DNA from: Desulfovibrio sp. JC010
Lineage (GTDB): Bacteria; Desulfobacterota; Desulfovibrionia; Desulfovibrionales; Desulfovibrionaceae
NCBI RefSeq assembly: GCF_010470675.1
Contig: NZ_VOIQ01000004.1
Coordinates: 62,001 to 126,000 of the forward strand
Length of the DNA: 64,000 nt
Direction: 5' to 3'
Made by a program: the position numbers and the translations under genes. Below, piece by piece: positions 16,574-25,365 of this stretch; position 1 is the first letter of the stretch; each line of letters opens with the position of its first letter. Under the pieces are notes generated by a model. It ran no database searches. It was not told the DNA's origin and worked only from the letters and a program-made list of their open reading frames with translations.

Positions 16574-19055
16574 ATAACTTTCCAACGTTACCAACAAAAT
16601 CCTTTCCTCCAGAAGCAAGTCCCCCTAACTGCCCTCCTATGCTTTGGGCCGGTAATGAAGTTGGATCTTGGGCTGTAGCAAAATCATACCCTTCTTTTAA
16701 CCCTCTTTCGACTATAGGCATTGTCGAAGCCTTAGCCGCCCCCCGCTGCATCAAAGAGCGGTAAGCGTTCGCCATGGCCGGACCGCCCCCGGCGGCATAA
16801 GCCGCAGCAGCCTTCGGAGCCATGCCCGCTGCAATAGCAGTGTTAAAAGCGTTTCGAAAAGCTTCATTATTTTTATACTGATCCACTACTTCCTTGGAAG
16901 CCTTGCCTGCTGCTTCCAAACCATCCTTGAAGGCTTTTCCGGCTGCTTCGGAACCTTTTGCTATAGCCTTCTTAGTTCCCTCGGCACTCTTTTTACCGAG
17001 TCCGTCCATCCCTTTTGAAATTTTGCCCGCTGAATTTTTCAAACCGTCAGCAATTTTTCCAAAAGTACCTTTATCCTTTTTAGAGCCATCGCTTTTGTCA
17101 GGCGCCTGAGGCTGGGCAGACTTGCTTGGAGTGCCGGATTTTGCGGGTTTATCAGGGGTTCCACTATTGGAGTTTTCATGTGGATTGGGACTGGGGGCTT
17201 GTCTGTCGTGCCTTTGGGCTAAACTTCCAGTCCCACCCTCAGTCTTTTTGTTCTCAGCGGCATTCCCGCTTGGTTCTTTTGAAGAACCAGAAGCAGCAGG
17301 CTCTCTTAATGGACTTTTAGACCCTGAACGTTCACTAGATGCGTCACCGCCAGAGTCTTCCTCTGATTCTTTCCCTTCTGAGCTTCCTGACTCTTCACCC
17401 CCCGAATTTTCAGAATCTTCTCCTTCTTCTCCAGAGGACTCTTCACCATCGTCTTCAGAACCACCGGAGCCCTTGCGTCTTCTGAACTCTTCATCAATCT
17501 CCTCTTCATCCATAGGCGGCCCCGGCATCAATTGGGGTTTACTACCTCCGTCACGCTCCTCATCGTATTCAAGGGTTCGGTATTCACCCTTGTCCTTCTC
17601 GCGGTCGTACCTGAGGGTGTAAGAGTCCTCACTCTCCTTCTTAAGCCCCATCCGATCCAAAAAATTAACAGGATCATCATGGCAATACCCATAAACATCC
17701 ACATCGCCGCCTTCAAACCCGATGGGATCGGGAGTAATGAAGCGTCCGATGGAAGGGTCATATTCGCGATGGCCGAAGTGGACCAGCCCGGTGTCCTTAT
17801 CGTGCAGGCCGGATGCGAAGCCGAGCGGCATATTCATGCGCTCATTGGTATCGACAATCATATTTCCGAACGAATCACGGATAATTCGTCTTAGCTCATT
17901 TCCGCCATCATCAGCAACCATATAAACAGTGCCGACCTGATCGGAAGCGAGGAAATAGACCGTATCATTAACCCGCATGGCAATGGGACTGCCTGCGTCG
18001 TTGTAAGCGAAGTCGGTGCGGTTGCCGAACTCCTCGGTGAGGGCTTTAAGCGTGGTGAAGTCATGCCAGAGGTAAGTTTCCACAACCTTACCGTTGACGG
18101 ACTTGGAAGTGCGCTTGCCTTCAGGGTCAATGGTGTAGGAAATGCGGCGGCCATCCGGGAGTTTGACCTGCTGCAACTGTCCGGCGTGGTTGTATTCGTA
18201 GCTGGTCACAACACAGCCGTCCTGTTTCCTGATCAAGCGGCCTTCAGCATCATAGGAGTATTTTACATTCCCGGCCTTGATCAGCCGCAAGCCGGAACCG
18301 TATGTGAAACGGCGTTGCCCGGTCTGGGGAGTGGCCCCGAAATAACGTTCACCGTACTTGCCGTACAGGTATTCCTCGACGAGCTGCTTTCCTTTCCAGA
18401 CCTTGTGAAGCCTGCCGCCGGCATCATATTCGTAATGAAGGTGATGATTCAGGGGTTCAAGGGTTTGCAGTTTTTCAAAGATGCGCCCGTCCTCGTTCCT
18501 TGCGGTTGCCAGTACGGAGAACGGTTCTTCCGTATCGGGGGCTGCAAATGGAATAATGCGCACACCGTCTTCGGGATCGAATTCCACGCCGTCACGCTCG
18601 AATTCATCGTGTAAATCTTCGCCTGTGCCTGCTTGCGGTTGTTGCGGTTCAGGTTGTTGTCTGGGTGCAAATTCCTCAATTAACGCTTGACCGTATTCTG
18701 TCCGGGCCAGATCCTGCGCCAGCTTCATATCCTGATTCGCGAACATGAACCGGGCATGGGCCGCGCGCTTGATCCAGTTGTAGCGTTCCATGGCCTCTTC
18801 CCACTCCCGCTCCATGAGGGACCAGCGGGCCTGCACTTCGGGTTTACGCATGGACGGATACATGATCTCGCCGTCCTCGAAACCGGAAAGATCCCGTTTC
18901 GGCTCCACCAGCTTAGCCCCGGTGTAAATGTCTACAACTTCCCACATGTGTTCGAGCTGCATTTCCGGTGCTTCTTTCTCACCGTACAAACAGAGCCCGA
19001 CGCTCAAGTCTTTGCGGTTTTTTCTCCTCAGTTCAAATTGTCTTGCTGCATGCAT
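16521..19055 (-). CDS. Short Rhs/YD-repeat protein with long low-complexity C-terminal tail
   Basis: 844 aa from the ATG at 19055, chosen for its AAAGGAT site; the frame is open to 19094. The N-terminal 200 residues are unassigned, helical and without a signal peptide. YD repeats (YEYDAGGRLHKV, YSYDAEGRLIRK, YEYNHAGQLQQV) span about 208-420. The Rhs core then runs GLHDKDTGLVHFGHREYD ... GRFITPDPIGF ... PVNFLDRMGL to about residue 470. Instead of a compact toxin there follows an acidic Ser/Gly/Glu tract (about 490-590), a Pro/Ser/Lys linker and a Lys/Ala/Gly-rich helical end (660-844). Probably a reduced polymorphic-toxin carrier; export route and toxic activity are unknown. No VgrG or PAAR gene is present. 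Confidence 0.8.
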   Translation of the reverse strand: MHAARQFELRRKNRKDLSVGLCLYGEKEAPEMQLEHMWEVVDIYTGAKLVEPKRDLSGFEDGEIMYPSMRKPEVQARWSLMEREWEEAMERYNWIKRAAHARFMFANQDMKLAQDLARTEYGQALIEEFAPRQQPEPQQPQAGTGEDLHDEFERDGVEFDPEDGVRIIPFAAPDTEEPFSVLATARNEDGRIFEKLQTLEPLNHHLHYEYDAGGRLHKVWKGKQLVEEYLYGKYGERYFGATPQTGQRRFTYGSGLRLIKAGNVKYSYDAEGRLIRKQDGCVVTSYEYNHAGQLQQVKLPDGRRISYTIDPEGKRTSKSVNGKVVETYLWHDFTTLKALTEEFGNRTDFAYNDAGSPIAMRVNDTVYFLASDQVGTVYMVADDGGNELRRIIRDSFGNMIVDTNERMNMPLGFASGLHDKDTGLVHFGHREYDPSIGRFITPDPIGFEGGDVDVYGYCHDDPVNFLDRMGLKKESEDSYTLRYDREKDKGEYRTLEYDEERDGGSKPQLMPGPPMDEEEIDEEFRRRKGSGGSEDDGEESSGEEGEDSENSGGEESGSSEGKESEEDSGGDASSERSGSKSPLREPAASGSSKEPSGNAAENKKTEGGTGSLAQRHDRQAPSPNPHENSNSGTPDKPAKSGTPSKSAQPQAPDKSDGSKKDKGTFGKIADGLKNSAGKISKGMDGLGKKSAEGTKKAIAKGSEAAGKAFKDGLEAAGKASKEVVDQYKNNEAFRNAFNTAIAAGMAPKAAAAYAAGGGPAMANAYRSLMQRGAAKASTMPIVERGLKEGYDFATAQDPTSLPAQSIGGQLGGLASGGKDFVGNVGKLYGAAKSRFGGNSNGTKR

Positions 19056-19150
19056 AGCAAATATCCTTTGTTTCAGTTTGCGGCAAAAACACATAACAAC
19101 CTGTTCATTATGATTTTTTCACCCTTAACAGAACAAAGGATAGCGTCAGG

Positions 19151-19182
19151 GGCGGACCTGAATCAGGTGGTTCAGGTCCGCC
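19151..19182. other. Hairpin upstream of the Rhs gene
   Basis: GGCGGACCTGAA (19151-19162) and TTCAGGTCCGCC (19171-19182) form a perfect 12-bp stem with an 8-nt loop. It lies between the CBS gene and the rhs start. On the plus strand it is followed by CTGAAAAAAA, on the minus strand by no T-run. Role unclear. Confidence 0.5.
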
Positions 19183-19185
19183 CTG

Positions 19186-19222
19186 AAAAAAACAAAGCCC
19201 CCGGCACATACGCACCGGGGGC
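19186..19222 (-). terminator. Terminator of the CBS-ACT gene
   Basis: On the minus strand GCCCCCGG...CCGGGGGC (19222-19197) is followed by TTTGTTTTTTTC. It lies 29 bp after the stop codon. Confidence 0.88.
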
Positions 19223-19250
19223 AGCAAGCAAAACAAATCCTATAATAAAT

Positions 19251-19928
19251 CTATGAAGTAAGCCCGTGAACGGAATCGCGGACCCAGAAAAGCAGATTGA
19301 ATTTCTCGGTGAGACCTTCCCTGATCTTGTTCAGGGTGGCTTTATCCATGTCGTGGATACGGATGAAAACGTGACGCATATTTTCCTGCTCCGGTTCGTA
19401 GGAGGTCAGGATGGACATTACCCGACCGCCGTTGTCCTTGAGGTAGTCAAGTACGCCGTTAAGGGACCCCGGCTCATTGGAAAGGGCCAGACCGACCTGC
19501 ACGCCGCCGTCCAGCACACCGGTTATGGAGATCAGCACCTTGAAAACATCGGTGTTGGTGATGATGCCTACGGGTTTGTTTTCCGCATCAACAACCGGGA
19601 TACCGCCGATCTTATTTTCTTCCATGACCACTGCGGCTTTTTCCACGGTATCTTCAACAGAAACGGTGATCACCTTGCGGGACATGATGTCCTTGATCTT
19701 GATTTCCGAGAGCAGGTAGTAAAGCTCATGCATATCAAGGGTAGTGGCCTTGGAGGGGGATGCTTCCTTGATGTCGCGGTCTGATACTATGCCCACCAGC
19801 ACGCCGTCTTCGTCCACAATGGGCAGCCTGCTGATGTCGTTATCCTTGAGCAGCTTGGCGGCTTTCATCATGGAACGGTCGTGGGTGACAGTGATTACGT
19901 CCTTGGACATCCAGTTTTTAACCAGCAT
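19251..19928 (-). CDS. CBS-pair and ACT domain protein (AcuB-like)
   Basis: 225 aa. Two CBS domains (about 7-60 and 78-132; repeated M-S-K/R-x-V-I-T-V and G-I-V/I-S/T-x-x-D motifs) bind adenine nucleotides. They are followed by an ACT-like domain (about 140-215, VGLALSNEPGSLNGVLDYL), which usually senses small ligands. The layout is that of AcuB-like regulators. No enzyme partner is adjacent, so its target is unknown. It is monocistronic with its own terminator. Confidence 0.87.
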   Translation of the reverse strand: MLVKNWMSKDVITVTHDRSMMKAAKLLKDNDISRLPIVDEDGVLVGIVSDRDIKEASPSKATTLDMHELYYLLSEIKIKDIMSRKVITVSVEDTVEKAAVVMEENKIGGIPVVDAENKPVGIITNTDVFKVLISITGVLDGGVQVGLALSNEPGSLNGVLDYLKDNGGRVMSILTSYEPEQENMRHVFIRIHDMDKATLNKIREGLTEKFNLLFWVRDSVHGLTS

Positions 19929-20076
19929 ATGGAACCTCCTTGGGGCCGACGGCCTGTGCTATGTCTATAAGATGCTAAACTTCTCCATTTTCCTACTATA
20001 TGATTATATAAACAAAGGACTGCGGTCAATCTTCGCTTACTAAAAAAGCAGTGATCCTACATTTTTGCAGCAGAAT

Positions 20077-21378
20077 TTAATTCTTGCACCCTTCCTTGCG
20101 CCCTGCCTTACGAAAGAACAGCCCCGGCTTGATGGCCTGATGGTCACAGCGCAGTACCGCCTGCGTGCCGGAATGGATAACATCTTTGGGTTCACCGTTG
20201 GTGGCTTCAAAAGAGTAGCTGCCCGCTGTGATGAGCGGCCTTTCCAGACCGGGGACGATCAGCTGCACGTCGCAATCTTCTTCCCAGCGGGCTTTGACTG
20301 AAAGGAGCCAGCTGCCGTCTTCGCGCTGTTCCAGAACACGTCCCACCACGGGCTTGCGTTCCTCCTTGCTTGGTGGCTGGGCAATGGTGCTGGGGCCGGA
20401 TTTCTTGAAGAACGCGGTGGTCAGCGGACGGGTGGCGGCGTTGGTCAATTCATCCATGGCGTTTCCGGGCAGCGGTCCGCCCTCCTTGGCCTTGTCGATG
20501 ACTGTACGGTACACATCCACCACCTGTGCAAGATAAGAAGAACTCTTGGTTCGGCCCTCGATTTTAAGGGAAGCAATGCCCAGTCTGGCCAGCATGCGCA
20601 CGTAATGAACCAGGCAAAGATCCTCGGCTGCGAAAAATTCTGTATAACCGTCATGCTCCACCGCTTCCCAGACATCCTGACCGGGCCGGGTCTTTTCTTC
20701 CACGCGCAACCCGGTGGCCTTGTATTCAAAACGGCAGGGATGGGTGCAGCGGCCCATGTTTGCGGAACGGTCATTGAGCCATGCACTGAGAAAACACCTT
20801 CCGGAAATAGCCATGCACATGGCCCCGTGCACGAACATCTCCAGCTCCATATCCGGGCATTTTCCGGCAATGTCGGTCACGTCGGCTGCGGAGAGTTCAC
20901 GGGCGAGGTTGACCCTTGCGGCCCCGAATTTCTGCCAGAATTTTGCGGCCTCGCTGTTTCCGGTATTGGCCTGCGTGCTGATATGCACCGGGATATCGGG
21001 CAGGATTTCCGAAGCAAGCATGAGCACACCGGGATCGGCAATGATCATCCCGTCCGGCGGGCACTGGGCCAGCTTTTCCAGATCGGCGCGGACCTTGGCG
21101 AGATCCTTTTCCTTGGGATAGGCATTGACGCAGAAATAAGCCTGAACATTATTCTTGCGGCAGAGTTCAAAGGCTGCGGGCAGTTCTTCCCATTTGAACC
21201 CGGCCCCGGCGGAACGCAGGTTCAAATCCCCTGCTCCGAGATATACGGCATCCGCGCCGTAGGTGACGGCGGTTTCAAGCTTTTCCATGTTCCCGGCCGG
21301 GCAGAGCAGTTCCGGCATAGCATCAAGGATCGGGCGGGCAATATCAGGGTTATCGGATTTTTCTTCTGTGTAGGTCAT
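20077..21378 (-). CDS. Peptidase U32-family protein (TrhP/YegQ-like)
   Basis: 433 aa. It opens PELLCPAGNMEKLETAVTYGADAVYLG, the U32 signature, with later FVHGAMCMAISGRCFLS and RCTHPCR cysteine motifs and a C-terminal beta-rich domain. E. coli members (TrhP, RlhA) act in prephenate-dependent hydroxylation of tRNA uridine 34 or 23S rRNA rather than as peptidases; a tRNA-hydroxylation role is likely here but not proven. The frame starts 20 residues before the family core, without an obvious ribosome site. It is 24 bp downstream of the PHP gene on the same strand, probably one operon. Confidence 0.88.
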   Translation of the reverse strand: MTYTEEKSDNPDIARPILDAMPELLCPAGNMEKLETAVTYGADAVYLGAGDLNLRSAGAGFKWEELPAAFELCRKNNVQAYFCVNAYPKEKDLAKVRADLEKLAQCPPDGMIIADPGVLMLASEILPDIPVHISTQANTGNSEAAKFWQKFGAARVNLARELSAADVTDIAGKCPDMELEMFVHGAMCMAISGRCFLSAWLNDRSANMGRCTHPCRFEYKATGLRVEEKTRPGQDVWEAVEHDGYTEFFAAEDLCLVHYVRMLARLGIASLKIEGRTKSSSYLAQVVDVYRTVIDKAKEGGPLPGNAMDELTNAATRPLTTAFFKKSGPSTIAQPPSKEERKPVVGRVLEQREDGSWLLSVKARWEEDCDVQLIVPGLERPLITAGSYSFEATNGEPKDVIHSGTQAVLRCDHQAIKPGLFFRKAGRKEGCKN

Positions 21379-21402
21379 ATCGGTTGATTCGAATAATGAT
21401 TG

Positions 21403-22260
21403 TTAAATTTTAAGTCCTCTGGACTGCCTGAAGGCTTTAAGTCCGTCAAGCACGCTGTGGTGCACAAACAGGCCCCCGGCCCCCTTGCCGAGCTGGATAT
21501 CCGGCTTCACATAGCCGTGGAAATCCGAACCGCCGCTGGGCAGCAAATCATATTTGCGGGCCAGACGCTTGACGCGGTCAGTCATATCAATGGTGTGGGA
21601 GCTGTAATAGACTTCAATCCCCTGCAAACCCATTTCCTTTAAACGGGCCACTTCCCGGTCCAGCACATCGTCATCGGTGCTCAGCAAGTATGGGTGGGCA
21701 AGTATGGGGGTCGCATCGGTTGAGCGCAACAGCTCGAATGCATCCTCGGCCACCAAATTGTCTTTGGGAAAATATGCCTTGCCGTTCTTGCCCAGATAGT
21801 CATTGAAAGCCTCATCAAAACTCTTCACATATCCCTTCTGCATCATAATCCGGGCCATATGCGGTCTGCCGATGGTTCCGGCGGCCTGACCCTGCACTTC
21901 TTCCATGGTTATGTCAAAGCCGAGTTTCTGCAGGTTGGAGACCACTGTTTCATTACGAATTATGCGTCTGTTGCGCACCTCATCAAATACGCGCTTGAGC
22001 CGCTCCGAATAGGGGTCCACCCACAGGCCGACAATATGCAGTACCCCGACCTTGCTTTCCACGCCAAGCTCGCAGCCGGGAACGACTTCAATTCCGGCTT
22101 TTACCCCGGTCTCAAGGGCTTCGGGCAGACCTTCCATGGTATCGTGGTCGGTGAGGGCTATGGCGGTAAGTCCGGCCTGTTTTGCAGCGCGGACAAGCTC
22201 AGCTGGGGTAAATGTTCCGTCTGAGGCGGTAGAATGGGTATGCAGGTCGATGGCAGACAT
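21403..22260 (-). CDS. PHP-domain phosphoesterase (YciV/RNase AM-like)
   Basis: 285 aa. Metal-binding motifs of the PHP superfamily are visible: DLHTHSTASDGT (H7, H9), LTDHD near residue 40 and a C-terminal GGSDFHG. The single-domain length fits the YciV/TrpH group, which includes 5'-3' exonuclease RNase AM and 3',5'-nucleoside-bisphosphate phosphatases. It would need three divalent metals and acts in the cytoplasm. It is first in an operon with the U32 gene. Confidence 0.88.
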   Translation of the reverse strand: MSAIDLHTHSTASDGTFTPAELVRAAKQAGLTAIALTDHDTMEGLPEALETGVKAGIEVVPGCELGVESKVGVLHIVGLWVDPYSERLKRVFDEVRNRRIIRNETVVSNLQKLGFDITMEEVQGQAAGTIGRPHMARIMMQKGYVKSFDEAFNDYLGKNGKAYFPKDNLVAEDAFELLRSTDATPILAHPYLLSTDDDVLDREVARLKEMGLQGIEVYYSSHTIDMTDRVKRLARKYDLLPSGGSDFHGYVKPDIQLGKGAGGLFVHHSVLDGLKAFRQSRGLKI

Positions 22261-22357
22261 AAAAATCTCCGATAACAGCTCTTAGAAATGCGGGGTTGAG
22301 GAATTTGTTTTCTATAGTTATAGGGTAGTGATCAAACAATGCGCAAGGAGTACCTTC

Positions 22358-22543
22358 ATGACTCTTAATAAAGAATTGATCGATATTCTCGTCTGCCCCA
22401 AGTGCAAAGGCGAGCTTGAACTTCTTTCCGGTGAAAAAGGGCTTGGATGCGAAAGCTGCAAAGTCGTCTACCCGGTAAAGGATGAAATCCCGATCATGCT
22501 TGTTGACGAAGCCGTTCCCGCTGATAAGTGGGAAAACAAATAA
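22358..22543 (+). CDS. Trm112-family zinc protein
   Basis: 61 aa from the ATG at 22358 with AAGGAG 8 nt before it; the open frame extends to 22328 without support. Four cysteines (C13, C16, C31, C34) and CPKCKGELEL...YPVKDEIPIML match the Trm112/YcaR family. In eukaryotes and archaea these activate methyltransferases; in bacteria the role is poorly known. Confidence 0.88.
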   Translation: MTLNKELIDILVCPKCKGELELLSGEKGLGCESCKVVYPVKDEIPIMLVDEAVPADKWENK

Positions 22544-22608
22544 TCAAAAATACAAACAGTGCGGAGCCCGGCCTCTTTCGGCTGCCCGCAAACAAAACAG
22601 GAGTTTCC

Positions 22609-23040
22609 ATGTCCCAAGCCAAAGACGGCGACAAAATCCGCGTCCACTATGCCGGTTCCCTCGAAGACGGAACCGAATTTGATTCCTCTTACAAAAGAGG
22701 CGAGCCTCTTGAGATCGTTCTCGGTCAGGGCATGCTGATCAAGGGTTTTGAAGACGCCGTCAAAGGTCTCTCCGCCGGCGAAAAAGTAAAAGCTACCATC
22801 AGCCCCGAAGAAGGCTACGGCCCCTACCACGAAGAGCACACCTTTGAAGTGGACCGCAACCAGATTCCGCCGGAGATCAACCCCGAAGTGGGCATGATGC
22901 TTCAGGTCAACACCGATCAGGGTGTTACCAACGTAACCATCAAATCTGTATCCGATGAAAAAGTTGTCCTCGACGGCAACCACCCCCTCGCAGGGCAGAC
23001 CATGATCTTCGAGATCGAACTGCTTGAAATCCTGTCCTAA
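22609..23040 (+). CDS. FKBP-type peptidyl-prolyl isomerase (SlyD-like)
   Basis: 143 aa from the ATG at 22609, supported by CAGGAG; the frame is open to 22528. FKBP core residues (VHYAGSLEDGTEFDSSY, GQGMLIKGFEDAV, EEGYG) flank an insert-in-flap domain as in SlyD, but the His-rich metal tail of E. coli SlyD is absent. It is a cytoplasmic folding helper. It follows the Trm112 gene by 65 bp. Confidence 0.9.
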   Translation: MSQAKDGDKIRVHYAGSLEDGTEFDSSYKRGEPLEIVLGQGMLIKGFEDAVKGLSAGEKVKATISPEEGYGPYHEEHTFEVDRNQIPPEINPEVGMMLQVNTDQGVTNVTIKSVSDEKVVLDGNHPLAGQTMIFEIELLEILS

Positions 23041-23074
23041 TTCTCACGGGCCTTGCGCCCTGCTTAGGAAGATC

Positions 23075-23109
23075 AATCCCCCGCATGATTATTCATGTGG
23101 GGGATTTTT
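23075..23109 (+). terminator. Terminator after the FKBP gene
   Basis: AATCCCCCGCATGA pairs with TCATGTGGGGGATT (one G-T pair) and is followed by TTTATTTAT. Confidence 0.88.
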
Positions 23110-23231
23110 ATTTATATCAGCATCTTAAGACATTAAATCTAAATTTTTCTGTAAAATTTTATTTTTCCAATGTTGACAACCTAAACTGGATGCATATTTC
23201 TACTGCAGACGAATAGAACAGGAGGTTATTT

Positions 23232-23645
23232 ATGGTTATCGACTTTGGTTCATTCTATAACTTTCCGTATGAGTTTGATAAAATATTCAGTGACGTCTTT
23301 AATCCTCACCACCACAACAGGAGAAAAGCATCATATCCTCCGCTGAACATCAGCGAAGATGGAAGAAACATATATATTCGTGCGGAAGTTCCGGGAATTT
23401 CCATTGAAGACATGGAAATCACCATTACTGCTAAAAATCTTACACTTAAGGGAGAACGCAAACTTCCAGAAGGAAGATATTTCAGACAGGAAAGACCTTC
23501 CGGTGCATTTCAAAGAATCATTTCTATCAACACTACTGTTGACGTGGACAATGTCTCTGCTTCAGCAAAAGACGGAATATTAAGTATTGTTCTTCCCAAA
23601 ACAGAAGCTTCAACACCCAGAAAAGTTGACATTGCTGTAGAATAA
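23232..23645 (+). CDS. Small heat-shock protein Hsp20 (first of a pair)
   Basis: 137 aa. An alpha-crystallin domain covers about residues 38-130, with the family's GERKLPEGRYFRQERPSGAFQR stretch and the C-terminal GILSIVLPK. It is an ATP-independent holdase in the cytoplasm. An AGGAGG site precedes the ATG. A possible promoter, TTGACA (23173) with an AT-rich -10 about 16 bp later, lies upstream; no CIRCE element is seen. The second hsp20 gene follows by 12 bp. Confidence 0.92.
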   Translation: MVIDFGSFYNFPYEFDKIFSDVFNPHHHNRRKASYPPLNISEDGRNIYIRAEVPGISIEDMEITITAKNLTLKGERKLPEGRYFRQERPSGAFQRIISINTTVDVDNVSASAKDGILSIVLPKTEASTPRKVDIAVE

Positions 23646-23657
23646 AGGAGGTTCAAT

Positions 23658-24008
23658 ATGAGTGAAGAAAGAAAGATGGAACAATTCAGCCCCGCAACCG
23701 ATATCGTTGAAAGTGAACAGGGCTTTTACATGTATGTGGACCTTCCCGGCGTAAGCAAAGAAGAGCTTGGTATCGACCTTGACGAAAACACTCTCATTGT
23801 TTCAGGCAAGGCAGCTGCCGCCCTCGGCGAAGGCGAAAAGTTCATCGATCAGGAATTCTGCGAAGGCCAGTACGCCCGCAGATTCACCATTGCCGATATT
23901 GTGGACCGGGAAAACATCAAAGCCAATTTGAAAAACGGCGTGCTGGAACTCTTCCTGCCTAAAATGCCGGAAGTCCAGCCCCGAAAAATTAATATTACCA
24001 GCGAATAA
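23658..24008 (+). CDS. Small heat-shock protein Hsp20 (second of a pair)
   Basis: 116 aa. The alpha-crystallin domain begins almost at the N-terminus (PATDIVESEQGFYMYVDLPGV) and ends NGVLELFLPKM, so it has a shorter N-terminal arm than its partner. The two proteins differ enough to form mixed or specialised oligomers. AAGGAGG lies before the ATG, 12 bp after the first gene: a two-gene operon closed by the hairpin at 24043. Confidence 0.92.
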   Translation: MSEERKMEQFSPATDIVESEQGFYMYVDLPGVSKEELGIDLDENTLIVSGKAAAALGEGEKFIDQEFCEGQYARRFTIADIVDRENIKANLKNGVLELFLPKMPEVQPRKINITSE

Positions 24009-24042
24009 AATTCCTCACTCCTTCACACCATACACCCCTCAC

Positions 24043-24077
24043 GAGAAAGGCTCCCTTTACCACGGGGAGCCTTTCTC
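24043..24077 (+). terminator. Terminator-like hairpin after the hsp20 pair
   Basis: GAGAAAGGCTCCC pairs perfectly with GGGAGCCTTTCTC around a 9-nt loop. The following T-run is weak (ATTCTG). Confidence 0.6.
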
Positions 24078-24135
24078 ATTCTGTCTATAAAATACCATCT
24101 GCGGCGCAAAATGAATTGCTGGGGTGCTGCGAAGC

Positions 24136-24543
24136 CTACCTGACGCCCTGTTCGTTTAAAAACTTTCCAAAATCCTTATCTGTCTTCAAAATATGATCCC
24201 GCAGCCAGTCGGCAAGAAACTTGAAAACCTTGACCGGTTCAATCTCATTTTCCGAACGGACAAAATTATGCAGGGTCTTAGCTTTGATGGCAAACTCGTC
24301 ATGCATTTTCAAGTGTCCCTCAGAAGCAGGATACCCGTGCTCCTTCATCAGTTTTTCTTCCGTTCCAAAATGGGCCGCTGCGTAGGCATTCATATCCTTC
24401 ACCAACTCAACAAGAACTTTTTCTTCTTCCATATTCTTTATAGAGTCATAAGCCTTATTGATCATGCCGATAAGCTGCTTGTGCTCGCTGTCAATCAACT
24501 CAACTCCGACAGAATAACTGTCATCCCATTCCAGAATAGGCAT
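24136..24543 (-). CDS. Bacteriohemerythrin
   Basis: 135 aa, the usual length. The diiron ligands are recognisable in DSEHKQL, HFGTEEKLM, GHLKMHDEF and the C-terminal WLRDHILKTDKDF. It binds O2 reversibly in the cytoplasm and in anaerobes probably delivers or scavenges oxygen. It is monocistronic and convergent with the hsp20 pair. Confidence 0.93.
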   Translation of the reverse strand: MPILEWDDSYSVGVELIDSEHKQLIGMINKAYDSIKNMEEEKVLVELVKDMNAYAAAHFGTEEKLMKEHGYPASEGHLKMHDEFAIKAKTLHNFVRSENEIEPVKVFKFLADWLRDHILKTDKDFGKFLNEQGVR

Positions 24544-24709
24544 AACTGCTCCTTTACCTTCAAAATTTGTTTTCGCAACCAGACTTCAAAACAATACTTT
24601 CCCATATCACGTTTGGACTAGAAAAACACTATTTCCTGACGACTTTGGTTTGCCCGCAAAGGACGTTTCTGGTAAACCGCAATAAACCCTTCCAAGGAGG
24701 AAACAAAAC

Positions 24710-25294
24710 ATGAAAATCTTCAAAATATTACTTGCCAGCGCACTTTTATGCGCAACCATTTTTGCCGCAACCGCCAATGCTGCCGGAAACACAGTTTTCG
24801 TAAAACTGCAGACCAGCATGGGCAACATCGTACTCGAACTCGATAAGGAAAAAGCTCCCGGCACCGTGGAAAACTTCCTGCGCTATGTGAATGAAGGCCA
24901 CTACAGCGGAACCATTTTTCACCGCGTCATCGACGGTTTTATGATTCAGGGCGGGAACTTCGATAAAAACATGAAAAAAAAGCCCACCCACGCACCCATC
25001 AAAAACGAAGCCCGCAACGGCCTGTATAACGACAAATATACAATTGCCATGGCCCGCACCAATGCTCCCCACTCCGCCACCGACCAGTTCTTCATCAACG
25101 TGAAGGACAACGCCTTCCTGAACTTCAAGTCCGAATCCGGTTCCGGATGGGGCTACGCTGTTTTCGGCAAGGTCATCGGCGGTAAGAAAGTGGTAGATAA
25201 AATCGCCAAGACCGTGACCTTCCGCAAAGGCCACTTCAATGACGTTCCGGTTAAGCCCATCACCATTATCAAGGCTGAAGTGCTTAAGCAGTAA
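24710..25294 (+). CDS. Periplasmic cyclophilin-type peptidyl-prolyl isomerase (PpiA-like)
   Basis: 194 aa. Signal peptide 1-24 (ending ATANA), then a complete cyclophilin domain: FHRVIDGFMIQGG (catalytic Arg), MARTNAPHSATDQFFIN and WGYAVFGKV. It catalyses proline isomerisation during folding of exported proteins. AAGGAGG precedes the ATG and a terminator follows. Confidence 0.92.
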   Translation: MKIFKILLASALLCATIFAATANAAGNTVFVKLQTSMGNIVLELDKEKAPGTVENFLRYVNEGHYSGTIFHRVIDGFMIQGGNFDKNMKKKPTHAPIKNEARNGLYNDKYTIAMARTNAPHSATDQFFINVKDNAFLNFKSESGSGWGYAVFGKVIGGKKVVDKIAKTVTFRKGHFNDVPVKPITIIKAEVLKQ

Positions 25295-25316
25295 ACGCAA
25301 CACACCCTGATTTTAC

Positions 25317-25346
25317 AATACCCTGCCGCAATGCGGCGGGGTATTT
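25317..25346 (+). terminator. Terminator after the cyclophilin gene
   Basis: AATACCCTGCCGCA with TGCGGCGGGGTATT (one wobble pair), then TTAG. It lies just before the FkbM gene. Confidence 0.8.
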
Positions 25347-25365
25347 TAGCATTTAGGAGGTTCAT

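Noticed and set aside
16521-19055. Type VI secretion toxin cluster
   Set aside because: No VgrG, PAAR, Hcp or adaptor genes are in the window; the export route of this Rhs protein stays open.
23100-23231. CIRCE element before the hsp20 pair
   Set aside because: No TTAGCACTC-type inverted repeat can be found in this spacer.
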